The notes beneath the pieces are model-generated. The model made no database searches. It was not told where the DNA came from and saw only the letters and a list, made by a program, of their open reading frames with translations. This document shows, piece after piece, positions 1-8,107 of a DNA stretch of 44,193 nt. Location of the stretch: assembly GCA_017398585.1 (NCBI GenBank), contig JAFQFS010000105.1, forward strand, positions 1-44,193. The letters run 5' to 3'. Within the stretch, counting starts at the first letter, position 1. Each line of letters starts with the position of its first letter. This DNA is from Clostridia bacterium (GTDB taxonomy: Bacteria > Bacillota > Clostridia > Oscillospirales > CAG-272). The translations under genes and the position numbers were made by a program.

Positions 1-310
1 CTGAATTCTAGAGTTGCGTACTGAATCCAGTATACGGAAGGGTCGAGCGCTGAACAAAACGGAGTTTTGAGAAGTCGCTCCACTATTCCTCATGATCTTT
101 ATACCCCCACGGCTACAGGTCTAACAAATTTAAGCCGTACTCCACCAAAAAATTTCCCCTTTTCCCCCTCTATATCATATCAGCTGCAAAATCCGGCTAT
201 AACAGATTAAAGTTCTTTGCGGAGCTTTCTTTCAAGAAAGCGACCGTCTCCCCTATCCTCTCCCACCGCACTCCCTGCATTTTATTCACGGAAAATTCAT
301 AGAAATTCCT
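1..310. other. Unassigned upstream region without a recognisable gene
   Basis: No recognisable gene was found. All plus-strand frames are closed by early stops. On the minus strand a short frame opens with ATG at 93-91 and runs off the window edge for about 31 codons, but it lacks a convincing ribosome-binding site and resembles nothing I know. A hairpin can form between ACGGCT (109-114) and AGCCGT (133-138). The region ends at the promoter of the T-box transcript. Confidence 0.4.
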
Positions 311-311
311 A

Positions 312-340
312 TTGACACCCTGTGGGAAGTGTGCTATAAT
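312..340 (+). promoter_or_regulatory. Sigma-A promoter of the T-box transcript
   Basis: A perfect consensus -35 TTGACA (312-317) is followed after 17 bp by a perfect -10 TATAAT (335-340). Transcription would start near 347, just before the T-box leader. Such a strong promoter suits a gene whose output is set by termination downstream. Confidence 0.9.
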
Positions 341-359
341 ACGGGCATCCGAAAAAAAT

Positions 360-632
360 ATTGGATAAATGCGATGATGGGGAAAAACGAGCGGGAATCC
401 GTACAGAGAGCTGCCGGTTGGTGCAAGGCAGGAGGAGGAACGTTTAACACTCACCCCTAAGCAGCCGTTTGAAAGGGAATTTGCCCGAGTAGATGCGGAC
501 GGAACCCACCGTTAGAAGGGCAGGACATCATGTTGTGTCCGGGAGAGGGTATAGTTATACCGAAAAAGAGTGGTACCACGAGGTTTGTTCACCGCGTCTC
601 TTTGGGAGATTCGGTGGTTTTTTTATTTTGTC
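360..632 (+). promoter_or_regulatory. T-box leader, probably leucine-specific
   Basis: This is a tRNA-sensing transcription attenuator. Stem I shows the usual AGAGAGCTGCCGG and TTGGTGCAAGGCAG distal segments (about 409-440). The T-box itself (AGAGTGGTACCACG, 567-580) is close to the family consensus. AAAGAG (565-570) can pair with CTCTTT (598-603) to form the antiterminator. The competing terminator is CACCG...CGGTG with an inner TCTC/GAGA stem (590-617), followed by TTTTTTT. The best specifier candidate is CTC (450-452), directly before ACCCC, which reads leucine. The T-box UGGU expects an A discriminator base, as in tRNA-Leu, and argues against the nearby alternatives AAC (Asn) and CAC (His). 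That it is a T-box is seen directly; the leucine assignment is inferred. Confidence 0.9.
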
Positions 633-726
633 CGGTGATGTTCCGGATCACGGGGACGCCTGTGAGGACGGTACGCAGCCCTTTCCGATTATTTTGATAA
701 TGTATTTTAATGCAGGAGTAACGAAT

Positions 727-3261
727 ATGAAACTCTCATTCTCAACACTGGCTTGTCCCGGATATTCCTGGGCTGAAATTTATTCCACCGCAAAAGACTT
801 CGGCTTCCACGGCATCGAAATGCGCGGTCTCGGTGACGATATTTTCTCCGTTCACGCGTCTCCGTTCCTGCCGGAAAATCTTCCGGAAACCAAAGCGACT
901 CTCAAGCGTCTGAAGCTCGAAATCTGCTGCCTCTCTTCCGGCTGCGCGCTCAAGTATGCGGACCGTCATGCGGAAACCATTGAAGAACTCAAGGAATACA
1001 TCGCTCTTGCGAAGGAACTCGAAACGCCCTATATCCGTATCCTCGGCGACCGCAATGCGGAACCCGGCGAAGATTTCCCGGACGAATACGTTATTGAGCC
1101 GATGAAGATCCTCGCACCCATCGCAGAAGAAGCCGGCGTTACTCTCCTCATTGAAACCAACGGCGTTTACTCCGATACCGCACGTCTCGCCGACGTTCTT
1201 GCACGCATCGGCAGCGACAGCGTTGCCGCTCTCTGGGACTGGAACCATCCCTACCGCTTCAACGGCGAATCTCCCGAAACCACCATCAGGAATCTCGGCG
1301 CGTTCATCAAGCACTGCCACATCAAGGACTCTGTCATGGAAGACGGCAAGGTCAAGTACCGCCTCGTCGGAGAAGGCGACCTGCCGAAGATGGAAGAATA
1401 CATGAAGGCGCTCCGTTCCCTCAATTACGAAGGCTACATCTCCCTCGAATGGCTCCGCCAGTACGCACCGGAACTTTCCGAAGCCGGCATCGTTCTCCCG
1501 CATTACGTTCACTTCATGTCCCAGTATCTGGACGGCGGCAATGACAACATCCGTCTCCAGAAGAGCATCCGCGGTGACGGTTATTATGTATGGGAAAAGA
1601 ACCAGCTGATCGACCTTACCTTCCCGCAGGTTCTCGACCGCATGTGCGAAGAATTCCCGGATCAGTGGGCGTTCCGCTACACCGAAATGGATTACAGCCG
1701 TACCTACACCGAATTCCGTGATGACGTTGATACCTTTGCACGTGCACTCATCTCCATGGGGGTCAAGCAAGGCGACCACGTTGCGATCTGGGCGACCAAC
1801 GTGCCGCAGTGGTTCATCACTTTCTGGGCGACCGTCAAGATCGGCGCGGTTCTCGTTACCGTAAACACCGCGTACAAGATTCACGAAGCGGAATACCTGC
1901 TCCGCCAGTCCGACACCCACACGCTCGTTATGACCGACGGTTACAAGGATTCCGACTACGTTGCGATCATCAAGGAACTCGTTCCGGAACTGGAAAACAA
2001 CGACGAACTGAAGCCGATCCACAGCCGCAAGCTGCCGTTCCTGCGGAACATCATCACCTGCCAGTCGAAGCAGAAGGGCTGCTGGTCCTGGGACGAAGCG
2101 CTCGCAATGGCTGAAAAGACGCCCGTTGACGTCGTATACCGCAGAGCAGCAATGATCAACAAGCACGACGTCTGCAATATGCAGTACACCTCCGGTACCA
2201 CCGGATTCCCGAAGGGCGTTATGCTGACGCACTACAACATCATCAACGACGGCAAGTCGATCGGCGACCGCATGGATCTTTCCACGGCGGACCGCATGAT
2301 GATCCAGGTACCGATGTTCCACTGCTTCGGCATGGTACTGGCAATGACCGCATCCATGACGCACGGCGTTACCATGGCACCGATCACGGCGTTCTCCCCG
2401 AGAAAGGGTCTGTACTGCATCAACAAGGAAAAGATCACGGCGTTCCACGGCGTACCGACGATGTTCATCGCGATGCTCGGTCACGAAGACTTCCCGAAGA
2501 CGGACTTCAGCCACATGAGAACCGGTATCATGGCAGGTTCGCCCTGCCCGGTCAAGGTCATGGAAGAAGTCATCGAAAAGATGCACATGACGGAAATCAC
2601 GATCGTATACGGTCAGACGGAAGCGTCCCCCGGATGCACGCAGAGCTCAATTGACGACACCATCGAAACCCGTGTAAATACGGTCGGCCGTGCGTTCTAC
2701 GGTGTCGAATGCAAGATCGTTGACCCCGAAACCGGTGAAGACTGTCCGGACAACGTGGACGGCGAATTCGTCGCACGCGGTTACAACATCATGAAGGGCT
2801 ACTACAAGATGCCCGAAGCGACCGCAGCTGCGATCGACAAGGAAGGCTGGCTCCATACCGGCGACCTTGCGAGACGTCTCCCGGACGGAAACTACAAGAT
2901 CACGGGTCGAATCAAGGACATGATCATCCGCGGCGGCGAAAACATTTATCCGAAGGAAATCGAAGACTTCATTTACACCCACGAAAAGGTACAGGACGTT
3001 CAGGTCATCGGTGTCCCCGACAAGCAGTACGGCGAAGAAATCATGGCCTGCGTCATCAAGAAGCCCGATGTGGAATGTACCGCGGAAGAAATCAAGGAAT
3101 ACGTCATGTCCCATATGGCGAAACACAAGACCCCGAAGTATGTCGTCTTCGTCGACAGCTTCCCGATGAACGCTGCCGGCAAGATCCTGAAGTACAAAAT
3201 GCGCGAAGACGCAAAGAAGCTCCCCGAATTCCAGGAAGCTGCCGGGATCGTTACTGCCTGA
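727..3261 (+). CDS. Fused TIM-barrel sugar isomerase-like / acyl-CoA synthetase (AMP-binding) protein
   Basis: This 844-residue protein joins two enzymes in one frame. Residues 1 to about 275 are a xylose isomerase-like TIM barrel with the expected metal-ligand pattern in LLIETNG, LWDWNHP, HCHIKD and SLEW. Residues from about 295 onward are an ANL-family acyl-CoA synthetase: the AMP-binding loop YTSGTTGFPKG begins near residue 487, the hinge segment GRIKDMIIRGGENIYP near 727, and the catalytic lysine lies in AAGKILKYKM near 819. The synthetase resembles medium or long-chain fatty acid:CoA ligases and would make acyl-CoA from acid, ATP and CoA. The start is ATG 727; an in-frame start at 493 would lie inside the T-box and is rejected. 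Lysine is coded almost only by AAG, as in the ribosomal protein genes here, hinting at high expression. The substrate of neither half can be read from sequence. Confidence 0.85.
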   Translation: MKLSFSTLACPGYSWAEIYSTAKDFGFHGIEMRGLGDDIFSVHASPFLPENLPETKATLKRLKLEICCLSSGCALKYADRHAETIEELKEYIALAKELETPYIRILGDRNAEPGEDFPDEYVIEPMKILAPIAEEAGVTLLIETNGVYSDTARLADVLARIGSDSVAALWDWNHPYRFNGESPETTIRNLGAFIKHCHIKDSVMEDGKVKYRLVGEGDLPKMEEYMKALRSLNYEGYISLEWLRQYAPELSEAGIVLPHYVHFMSQYLDGGNDNIRLQKSIRGDGYYVWEKNQLIDLTFPQVLDRMCEEFPDQWAFRYTEMDYSRTYTEFRDDVDTFARALISMGVKQGDHVAIWATNVPQWFITFWATVKIGAVLVTVNTAYKIHEAEYLLRQSDTHTLVMTDGYKDSDYVAIIKELVPELENNDELKPIHSRKLPFLRNIITCQSKQKGCWSWDEALAMAEKTPVDVVYRRAAMINKHDVCNMQYTSGTTGFPKGVMLTHYNIINDGKSIGDRMDLSTADRMMIQVPMFHCFGMVLAMTASMTHGVTMAPITAFSPRKGLYCINKEKITAFHGVPTMFIAMLGHEDFPKTDFSHMRTGIMAGSPCPVKVMEEVIEKMHMTEITIVYGQTEASPGCTQSSIDDTIETRVNTVGRAFYGVECKIVDPETGEDCPDNVDGEFVARGYNIMKGYYKMPEATAAAIDKEGWLHTGDLARRLPDGNYKITGRIKDMIIRGGENIYPKEIEDFIYTHEKVQDVQVIGVPDKQYGEEIMACVIKKPDVECTAEEIKEYVMSHMAKHKTPKYVVFVDSFPMNAAGKILKYKMREDAKKLPEFQEAAGIVTA

Positions 3262-3283
3262 TTACAAAATATCGTTTTCCCGG

Positions 3284-3336
3284 GGGGACCTTTTCAGAGG
3301 AAAGGTCCCCCGCAAATTCCTTTTCAAGCAATTTGC
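3284..3336. repeat. Dispersed palindromic element, copy 1 (short form)
   Basis: A hairpin with arms GGGGACCTTTTC and GGAAAGGTCCCC (3284-3310) is followed by a second hairpin, GCAAATT/AATTTGC (3312-3336). It lies just after the synthetase stop and can act as its terminator. The arm GGGGACCTTTT places it nearest the GGAACC subclass, at 8064 and 35043. Confidence 0.6.
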
Positions 3337-3358
3337 ACAACAAAAACCCCTGTACCGG

Positions 3359-3387
3359 TTGACAATCCCCTTCAATCATGATATAAT
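3359..3387 (+). promoter_or_regulatory. Sigma-A promoter ahead of the corC leader
   Basis: Consensus TTGACA (3359-3364), a 17-bp spacer and TATAAT (3382-3387). The predicted transcript starts near 3394, about 250 nt before the CorC/HlyC start codon. Confidence 0.85.
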
Positions 3388-3393
3388 AATTGA

Positions 3394-3600
3394 AACTACT
3401 TAAAAAACGGAGGAACATGTCATTATGGACGCCGGGGACAGTACCGAGTGTAATCGACGTGCTTATACCACAACCAAATATGACACCTGCGATACTTATT
3501 GCTATTCCAAGGCATTGCTGCGCTCTTTTGTAGGGTACAGGTATGCCTTTTTGCATTTTCGCCGGTTTTTGACCTGATATTTTGATTCTTTGAATGTACG
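3394..3600 (+). other. Unassigned leader or small RNA with a short ORF and terminator-like hairpin
   Basis: Downstream of a perfect promoter there is a GGAGG (3410-3414) and two overlapping short reading frames. One starts at ATG 3417 (38 codons). The other starts at ATG 3425 and codes for 50 residues to 3577, rich in Cys, Tyr, Thr and Arg. AAGGCAT (3509-3515) can pair with ATGCCTT (3543-3549), directly followed by T residues, like an intrinsic terminator or attenuator. GTACC (3431-3435) and GGTAC (near 3534) may also pair. It does not match M-box, yybP-ykoY, T-box or SRP RNA as I remember them. It may be a leader controlling the downstream membrane protein, an independent small RNA, or a small protein gene. 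Confidence 0.4.
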
Positions 3601-3642
3601 AAAACGGACCTGTTTAATATATTTTTGGAGGATTAATTTATC

Positions 3643-5055
3643 ATGGACATATGGGGACAGCTTCTTCTCCAGGCAGTACTTATTTTTCTGAATGCGGTGT
3701 TCGCGTGTGCGGAGATCGCGGTGCTTTCCGTAAACGAAGCTAAAATTACAAAACTTGAGGAATCCGGCAATAAGCGGGCGAAAAAGCTCCGCAAGCTTAC
3801 CGAGCAGCCGTCGAAATTCCTCTCCACCATTCAGGTTGCCATCACACTTTCCGGGTTCCTCGGAAGTGCGTTCGCGGCCGATAACTTTGCAACCCGTCTT
3901 GTGAACTGGGTTGTATCTCTCGGTGTCGAAATCAATGCCGAGACCCTGCAGGATATTGCCGTCATCGTTATTACGCTTATCCTCTCCTATTTCACGCTCA
4001 TTCTCGGCGAACTCGTGCCCAAGCGCCTTGCCATGAAAAAGAGTGAGCAGATGGCCCTTACAATGGCACCCATGCTTCTCGGATTTGCGAAGCTCTTTAC
4101 TCCCGTTGTGTGGATCCTTTCCATTTCCACCAACCTTGTTCTCCGCCTCCTCGGCATCGACCCCAATGAAGAAGACGAAGAGGTCAGCGAAGAAGGCATC
4201 CTTCTTATGGTCGACGAAGGCGGCCAGAAGGGCATCATCGACGAACAGGAACAGGAGATCATCCAGAATGTCTTCGAATTCAACGACATTACCGTCGGCG
4301 AATTTGCGACCCACCGTACCGATATCCACGTTCTCTGGCTTGAGGATGACAAGGAAGAATGGGAGACCATCATTCACGATACCCGCCATTCCATGTACCC
4401 CGTCTGCGATGACTCCATCGACAACGTTGTCGGCATCCTCAGTGTTAAGGACTACTTCCGGCTCCGCGGTGCAGACCGTCAGCAGATCCTCGAGGAAGCG
4501 GTGCGTCCGGCGTATTATGTGCCCGAAGGCATCCATGCCGACGTCCTTCTCAAGCAGATGAAGAACACCAAGAATCACTTTGCCGTTGTTCTTGACGAAT
4601 ACGGCGGTCTCCGCGGCATCGTCACCATGAACGACCTGCTCGAACAGCTTGTCGGTGACCTCACTGACAACAACGACGAAGCGGAACCCGAAGAACCCGA
4701 TATCGTCATGATTGAAGACCACGAAAACGATGACGAGGACGTCTGGGCGATCCGCGGCGTTGCTTCGCTCAGCGAAGTTGCGGAGGAACTCGGCATCGAG
4801 CTGCCGACCGACAAGTACGATACCATGGGCGGCTACGTCTTCTCGAATTACGGCGTTGTTCCGGAAGACGGCACGGAATTTGACATCGAATTGCCGCCGC
4901 TCCATGTTCACGTTACGGAGATCAAGGATCACCGCATCATGAAGATGACCGTCCGCCGTGACCGGATCGTCAGCGAAGATGAGGATGAAGACGAAGACGA
5001 CGAACGCGAAGAGAAGGAATCCAAAAAGGATAAAGAAAAAGATAAAGATCGATAA
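3643..5055 (+). CDS. CorC/HlyC-family membrane protein (DUF21-CBS-transporter-associated domain)
   Basis: The 470-residue product has the order of the hemolysin C/CorC family: an N-terminal DUF21 membrane domain (about 1-190, beginning LLLQAVLIFLNAVFACAEIAVLSVNEAK), a pair of CBS domains (about 205-330, ending in VVLDEYGGLRGIVTMNDLLEQLVGD as two short recognisable segments), and a C-terminal CorC_HlyC domain (about 350-435). The last 35 residues are an unusual charged tail, first acidic (runs of D and E), then lysine-rich. Family members are linked to magnesium or cobalt export and metal tolerance; a hemolysin role is not implied. The start has GGAGG 10 bases upstream. It is preceded by its own promoter and a 250-nt leader and followed by a strong hairpin, so it is probably monocistronic. 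Confidence 0.9.
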   Translation: MDIWGQLLLQAVLIFLNAVFACAEIAVLSVNEAKITKLEESGNKRAKKLRKLTEQPSKFLSTIQVAITLSGFLGSAFAADNFATRLVNWVVSLGVEINAETLQDIAVIVITLILSYFTLILGELVPKRLAMKKSEQMALTMAPMLLGFAKLFTPVVWILSISTNLVLRLLGIDPNEEDEEVSEEGILLMVDEGGQKGIIDEQEQEIIQNVFEFNDITVGEFATHRTDIHVLWLEDDKEEWETIIHDTRHSMYPVCDDSIDNVVGILSVKDYFRLRGADRQQILEEAVRPAYYVPEGIHADVLLKQMKNTKNHFAVVLDEYGGLRGIVTMNDLLEQLVGDLTDNNDEAEPEEPDIVMIEDHENDDEDVWAIRGVASLSEVAEELGIELPTDKYDTMGGYVFSNYGVVPEDGTEFDIELPPLHVHVTEIKDHRIMKMTVRRDRIVSEDEDEDEDDEREEKESKKDKEKDKDR

Positions 5056-5060
5056 ACCAA

Positions 5061-5092
5061 CAGGGGAGATACGCGGATGCGTATCTCCCCTG
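5061..5092 (+). terminator. Hairpin terminator after the CorC/HlyC gene
   Basis: A 14-bp perfect stem, CAGGGGAGATACGC pairing with GCGTATCTCCCCTG, encloses a GGAT loop. The following AAAATTTT gives only a weak U tract. Confidence 0.7.
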
Positions 5093-5123
5093 AAAATTTT
5101 GTCCGGAAATCTGCCGAAACCTG

Positions 5124-5152
5124 TTAACCAAATTGCCGATTACGGTACTATA
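5124..5152 (+). promoter_or_regulatory. Probable promoter of the sigma-factor-like gene
   Basis: TTAACC (5124-5129), a 17-bp spacer and TACTAT (5147-5152). This is a weaker match than most promoters in the window. Confidence 0.5.
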
Positions 5153-5192
5153 GAAGTGAAGATCTTCACAATCCCATTTTCAGGAGAATCCC

Positions 5193-6731
5193 ATGAATCA
5201 ACAGACGATCGCCGCTCTTGCGGAAGCCAATATGAAAACAATTTTTGCCTACGCCCTGAACCGCGTGACGGTCAGAGAGGAGGCAGAGGACCTCGCAGGC
5301 GATATTCTTCTTGCCGTTCTTCAGAGTGCACCGCAATTGAAAAATGAAGATGCTTTCTACGGATGGTTCTGGGCAATTGCCGCTAACACGACCAAAAAAT
5401 ATTTCCGGAAGAAAAGCGGGCATCCGGTCGCCGAACTGGACGAATCGTATTCGGAGGACGAGGATATCGCCGAAACGGTGGTTTTAAAGGAAGAAATCTC
5501 CGTTCTGCGGCGGGAACTGTCCCTTTTGTCGAAAGAATACCGCGAATGTACGCTGGCGTATTATTTCGATGAATTGTCCTGCCGCGAAATATCGGAGAAA
5601 TTCGGGATTTCCGTGGAAATGGTGAAATATTATCTGTACAAAACCAGACGAATGTTAAAGGAGGGGATGACCATGACCCGTGAATATGGTGAAAAAAGCT
5701 ATCGTCCTGCCGTATTTCATTTCAATGTGATTTTCAGCGGTGTGTTCAACCGGGAGTATCAGAATCTGTTTAACCGGAAACTTCCGGGAAATATCCTGTA
5801 CTGCGCGTACTATACACCCATGACCGTCAGCGAACTTTCTCTGGAACTCGGAGTTTCCGCTGTCTATCTGGAGGACGAAATCGAACTTCTGAAAACCTAT
5901 GACCTTCTGACCGTGACAGGGAACGGCAGAGTTCAGACCAAACTTTGTATTTTTACCGAAGCCTTTGATCATGAATTTTATCGTGCAGCAGAAGAACGGT
6001 TTACAGACAGACTGGGCAGAATTCTGTCGTCCGTAAAGCAGAAACTTCCCGAAATCCGGAAACTGGATTTTTGCGGATGTGCAATGGAGGACAACCGCCT
6101 CCTATGGGCACTGTATTATAAGCTTACCTGCGAAGGATGCGGGCACTGGAAGGATTTCTGCCATGTGGAATATCCGCGCGTACTTTACGGAGATGCCCAA
6201 GGGGTTGTGTACGGTGTGGATTATGAAGAAGGCGACAACAAGTATTCTTCGAATGCTTTTGCCGGATATTACGGTCTGAGTGAAACGACCGCGGCGAATT
6301 TTGCCGATTTCGGTGTACTTGGGGAGAAAAACGCATTTGGCAGCGGACACAACTGGACACGGCTTACGGAACTGGTGGACCGAAGCCGGAACGGAGGTGC
6401 CAATGCTCCGCTGGCATATTTTACTCCGGCGCAGGTGAATCGGATTTACGGAGAGATTCTTGCCGAAGAAATTGCCGCTCTCGGAGAATTTTACCGTGAT
6501 CTGACGGACTGTGCGGCGGAAATTATGAAGAATCATGCGCCGAAATCGGTGGCAGAAGAAGTGGATGCCGTCCTGCGGAGTACAATTTTCCACCGGACGG
6601 TCGGACTGATGGGCAAACTTGCGGTGGATACCGGCGAGATAAGACAGCCCGACGATGATCTTCCGGCGGCAGTGTTCCTCTTTGAGACGAAGTACATGAA
6701 AGTCGGCGTGGAAGGTGATTGCTGTAACTGA
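5193..6731 (+). CDS. ECF-like RNA polymerase sigma factor with large C-terminal extension
   Basis: The first ~165 residues are a sigma-70 family ECF factor. Region 2 is around residues 10-75 (REEAEDLAGDILLAV, then AFYGWFWAIAANTTKKYFRKK) and region 4 around 105-160 (LSKEYRECTLAYYFDELSCREISEKFG, a helix-turn-helix). A typical ECF factor would end here, but this one continues for about 345 residues. The extension starts with what looks like a winged-helix segment (MTVSELSLELGVSAVYLEDEIELL). It then carries a Cys-containing stretch (FCGCAM, and TCEGCGHWKDFC) that might bind metal or sense redox. No membrane segment or anti-sigma gene is visible nearby, so the extension may replace an anti-sigma factor; that is inference. 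AGGAG lies 8 bases before ATG 5193. Confidence 0.8.
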   Translation: MNQQTIAALAEANMKTIFAYALNRVTVREEAEDLAGDILLAVLQSAPQLKNEDAFYGWFWAIAANTTKKYFRKKSGHPVAELDESYSEDEDIAETVVLKEEISVLRRELSLLSKEYRECTLAYYFDELSCREISEKFGISVEMVKYYLYKTRRMLKEGMTMTREYGEKSYRPAVFHFNVIFSGVFNREYQNLFNRKLPGNILYCAYYTPMTVSELSLELGVSAVYLEDEIELLKTYDLLTVTGNGRVQTKLCIFTEAFDHEFYRAAEERFTDRLGRILSSVKQKLPEIRKLDFCGCAMEDNRLLWALYYKLTCEGCGHWKDFCHVEYPRVLYGDAQGVVYGVDYEEGDNKYSSNAFAGYYGLSETTAANFADFGVLGEKNAFGSGHNWTRLTELVDRSRNGGANAPLAYFTPAQVNRIYGEILAEEIAALGEFYRDLTDCAAEIMKNHAPKSVAEEVDAVLRSTIFHRTVGLMGKLAVDTGEIRQPDDDLPAAVFLFETKYMKVGVEGDCCN

Positions 6732-6745
6732 AAATGAAGAAACCA

Positions 6746-6777
6746 AACCCGCAGTGTTATGAACGACACTGCGGGTT
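6746..6777. terminator. Bidirectional terminator between sigma factor and XRE genes
   Basis: A 12-bp stem, AACCCGCAGTGT pairing with ACACTGCGGGTT, sits between two convergent genes. A/T-rich flanks on both sides would allow termination in both directions. Confidence 0.8.
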
Positions 6778-6781
6778 AATT

Positions 6782-7867
6782 TTACGGATATTCAATTCCC
6801 GGCATGGATTTGATTTTTTCGAGCAGTTCTGTAAACCGCTCCGTATTCCGTATCGGATCAAATACAGAATTCTCAAGGTGGAAGAGCATACACTCCCGTT
6901 CCCCGTGAGAGGTGGCACAATCGTGAGTGTATGTGATCTGATTCAGGAACGGATTGCCGGGATAACGATATTCTCCGAGAGGGAGATTGTCTTCAAACAG
7001 AGATACATCATACCACTTTTCAAGCACCGCATACATTTCATCATACGTTTCCGCGCGGGCGTACATCTCTGAAAGTCCGTTGTAAAGAGCGGCGTAGACA
7101 TAGGAAATCCATGCCTTGTTTCCGTCGCAGTAGACCAGATCGAGAATTTTTACGGCTGTTTCGTAAGCGAAAATTTTTGCGGATTCGTCCGGAAAATCCA
7201 TGCCTATGAGTGCCCACGCCGCACCTTCTCCGTAATAACGGAAGACTTCCTGACACCAGAGCGTTTTTTCTTCGTAACCTTTGATCTGGGAGAGCATTTC
7301 CGCTTTCAGGGTTCCCCAGTCGCCGCCCATATTGGCAATACGCAGAACATTTTCACGGTCTCCGAGAAGATTGTAAACATTGTGGAGAAAATAGATCGTT
7401 TTGCTTCGGAGTTCATGATCGGTGGAGTCGTCGAGGATTTTTTCGTAATATACCGCCGCGTTCCGGAAATGTTCCAGAAAAATTTCCCGCGGTTCGTCGG
7501 CGCTGGCAATAAATTCATGGGTCCGCGCGATTTCAAACCGGATGCGGTTGCTGTGCGGATATCGCCGGTACAGTTCTTCCCACAGGGAAAGAGCCTGTTC
7601 GTTGGTGGTTTCCGGAAGATCACAGATTCTTCGCGTTTCTTCAATGTCCGCTTCCATGGCATCCGGCGCAATGCCGAAAAGGACATCCGCCGATACGCCG
7701 AACAGGGTTGTCAGGGGGACAATCTGTGAAATATCCGGCGAACACAGATCCGTCTCCCATTTGGAGACCGCCTGTGCGGAAATATTGAGTTTTGCCGCAA
7801 GTTCTTCCTGTGTCCATCCGTTTTCCCTGCGGAGCTTTTTGATTGTCTGACCGATGGTGGCTGTCAT
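6782..7867 (-). CDS. XRE-family transcriptional regulator with large C-terminal domain (paralog A)
   Basis: This is a 361-residue protein. Residues about 5-62 form a Cro/CI-type helix-turn-helix (IGQTIKKLRRENGWTQEELA, then NISAQAVSKWETDLCSPD). The remainder is a mostly helical domain of about 290 residues that looks TPR-like (repeated EELYRRYP and EIARTHEF-like helices) and may bind a ligand or protein partner. ATG 7867 is chosen because AAGGAG lies just upstream; a longer reading frame to 7942 lacks such a site. It is paralogous to the two tandem regulators at 22405 and 23663, with nearly the same SxQxxSKWE recognition-helix pattern, and convergent with the sigma-factor gene. Targets are unknown. 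Confidence 0.85.
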   Translation of the reverse strand: MTATIGQTIKKLRRENGWTQEELAAKLNISAQAVSKWETDLCSPDISQIVPLTTLFGVSADVLFGIAPDAMEADIEETRRICDLPETTNEQALSLWEELYRRYPHSNRIRFEIARTHEFIASADEPREIFLEHFRNAAVYYEKILDDSTDHELRSKTIYFLHNVYNLLGDRENVLRIANMGGDWGTLKAEMLSQIKGYEEKTLWCQEVFRYYGEGAAWALIGMDFPDESAKIFAYETAVKILDLVYCDGNKAWISYVYAALYNGLSEMYARAETYDEMYAVLEKWYDVSLFEDNLPLGEYRYPGNPFLNQITYTHDCATSHGERECMLFHLENSVFDPIRNTERFTELLEKIKSMPGIEYP

Positions 7868-8019
7868 AAAAATTTCTCCTTCAAATGATAAAAATCCGGT
7901 ACCGTTGACCATAGTATACCGGAAAATCCCAGCAGAATCCACCGTTTGAATGGATGAAAAAATTCAACCGCAAGTTGTTTTCACACTGAGTCAGCACATA
8001 TTTTATCTTTTCCCATTTC

Positions 8020-8094
8020 AAAAAGGTTTTTGGAAGGGACGAGACTTCCGATGGAAGTCTCAGGGGAACCTTTTTCCTTAAAAAAGGTTCCCCC
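8020..8094. repeat. Dispersed palindromic element, copy 2 (two-hairpin form)
   Basis: The conserved head AAAAAGGTTTTTGGAAGGGA (8020-8039) is followed by hairpin 1, GAGACTTCC/GGAAGTCTC (8041-8061), and hairpin 2, GGGGAACCTTTTT/AAAAAGGTTCCCC (8064-8094). It lies directly downstream of the GH127 stop and can serve as its terminator. Confidence 0.8.
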
Positions 8095-8107
8095 ACGAAA
8101 CTATATT

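Noticed and set aside
1-93. Start of a truncated minus-strand protein gene
   Set aside because: Only about 31 codons are open, without a good binding site or family resemblance, so it is mentioned but not called as a gene.
493-726. An in-frame N-terminal extension of the synthetase fusion gene
   Set aside because: This stretch is the T-box and its terminator; the ATG at 727 is downstream of the control element.
742-2586. A 614-codon open frame on the minus strand inside the synthetase gene
   Set aside because: It is antisense to a gene with clear domains on the plus strand. Its sequence shows no family resemblance; long antisense frames arise here because of biased third positions.
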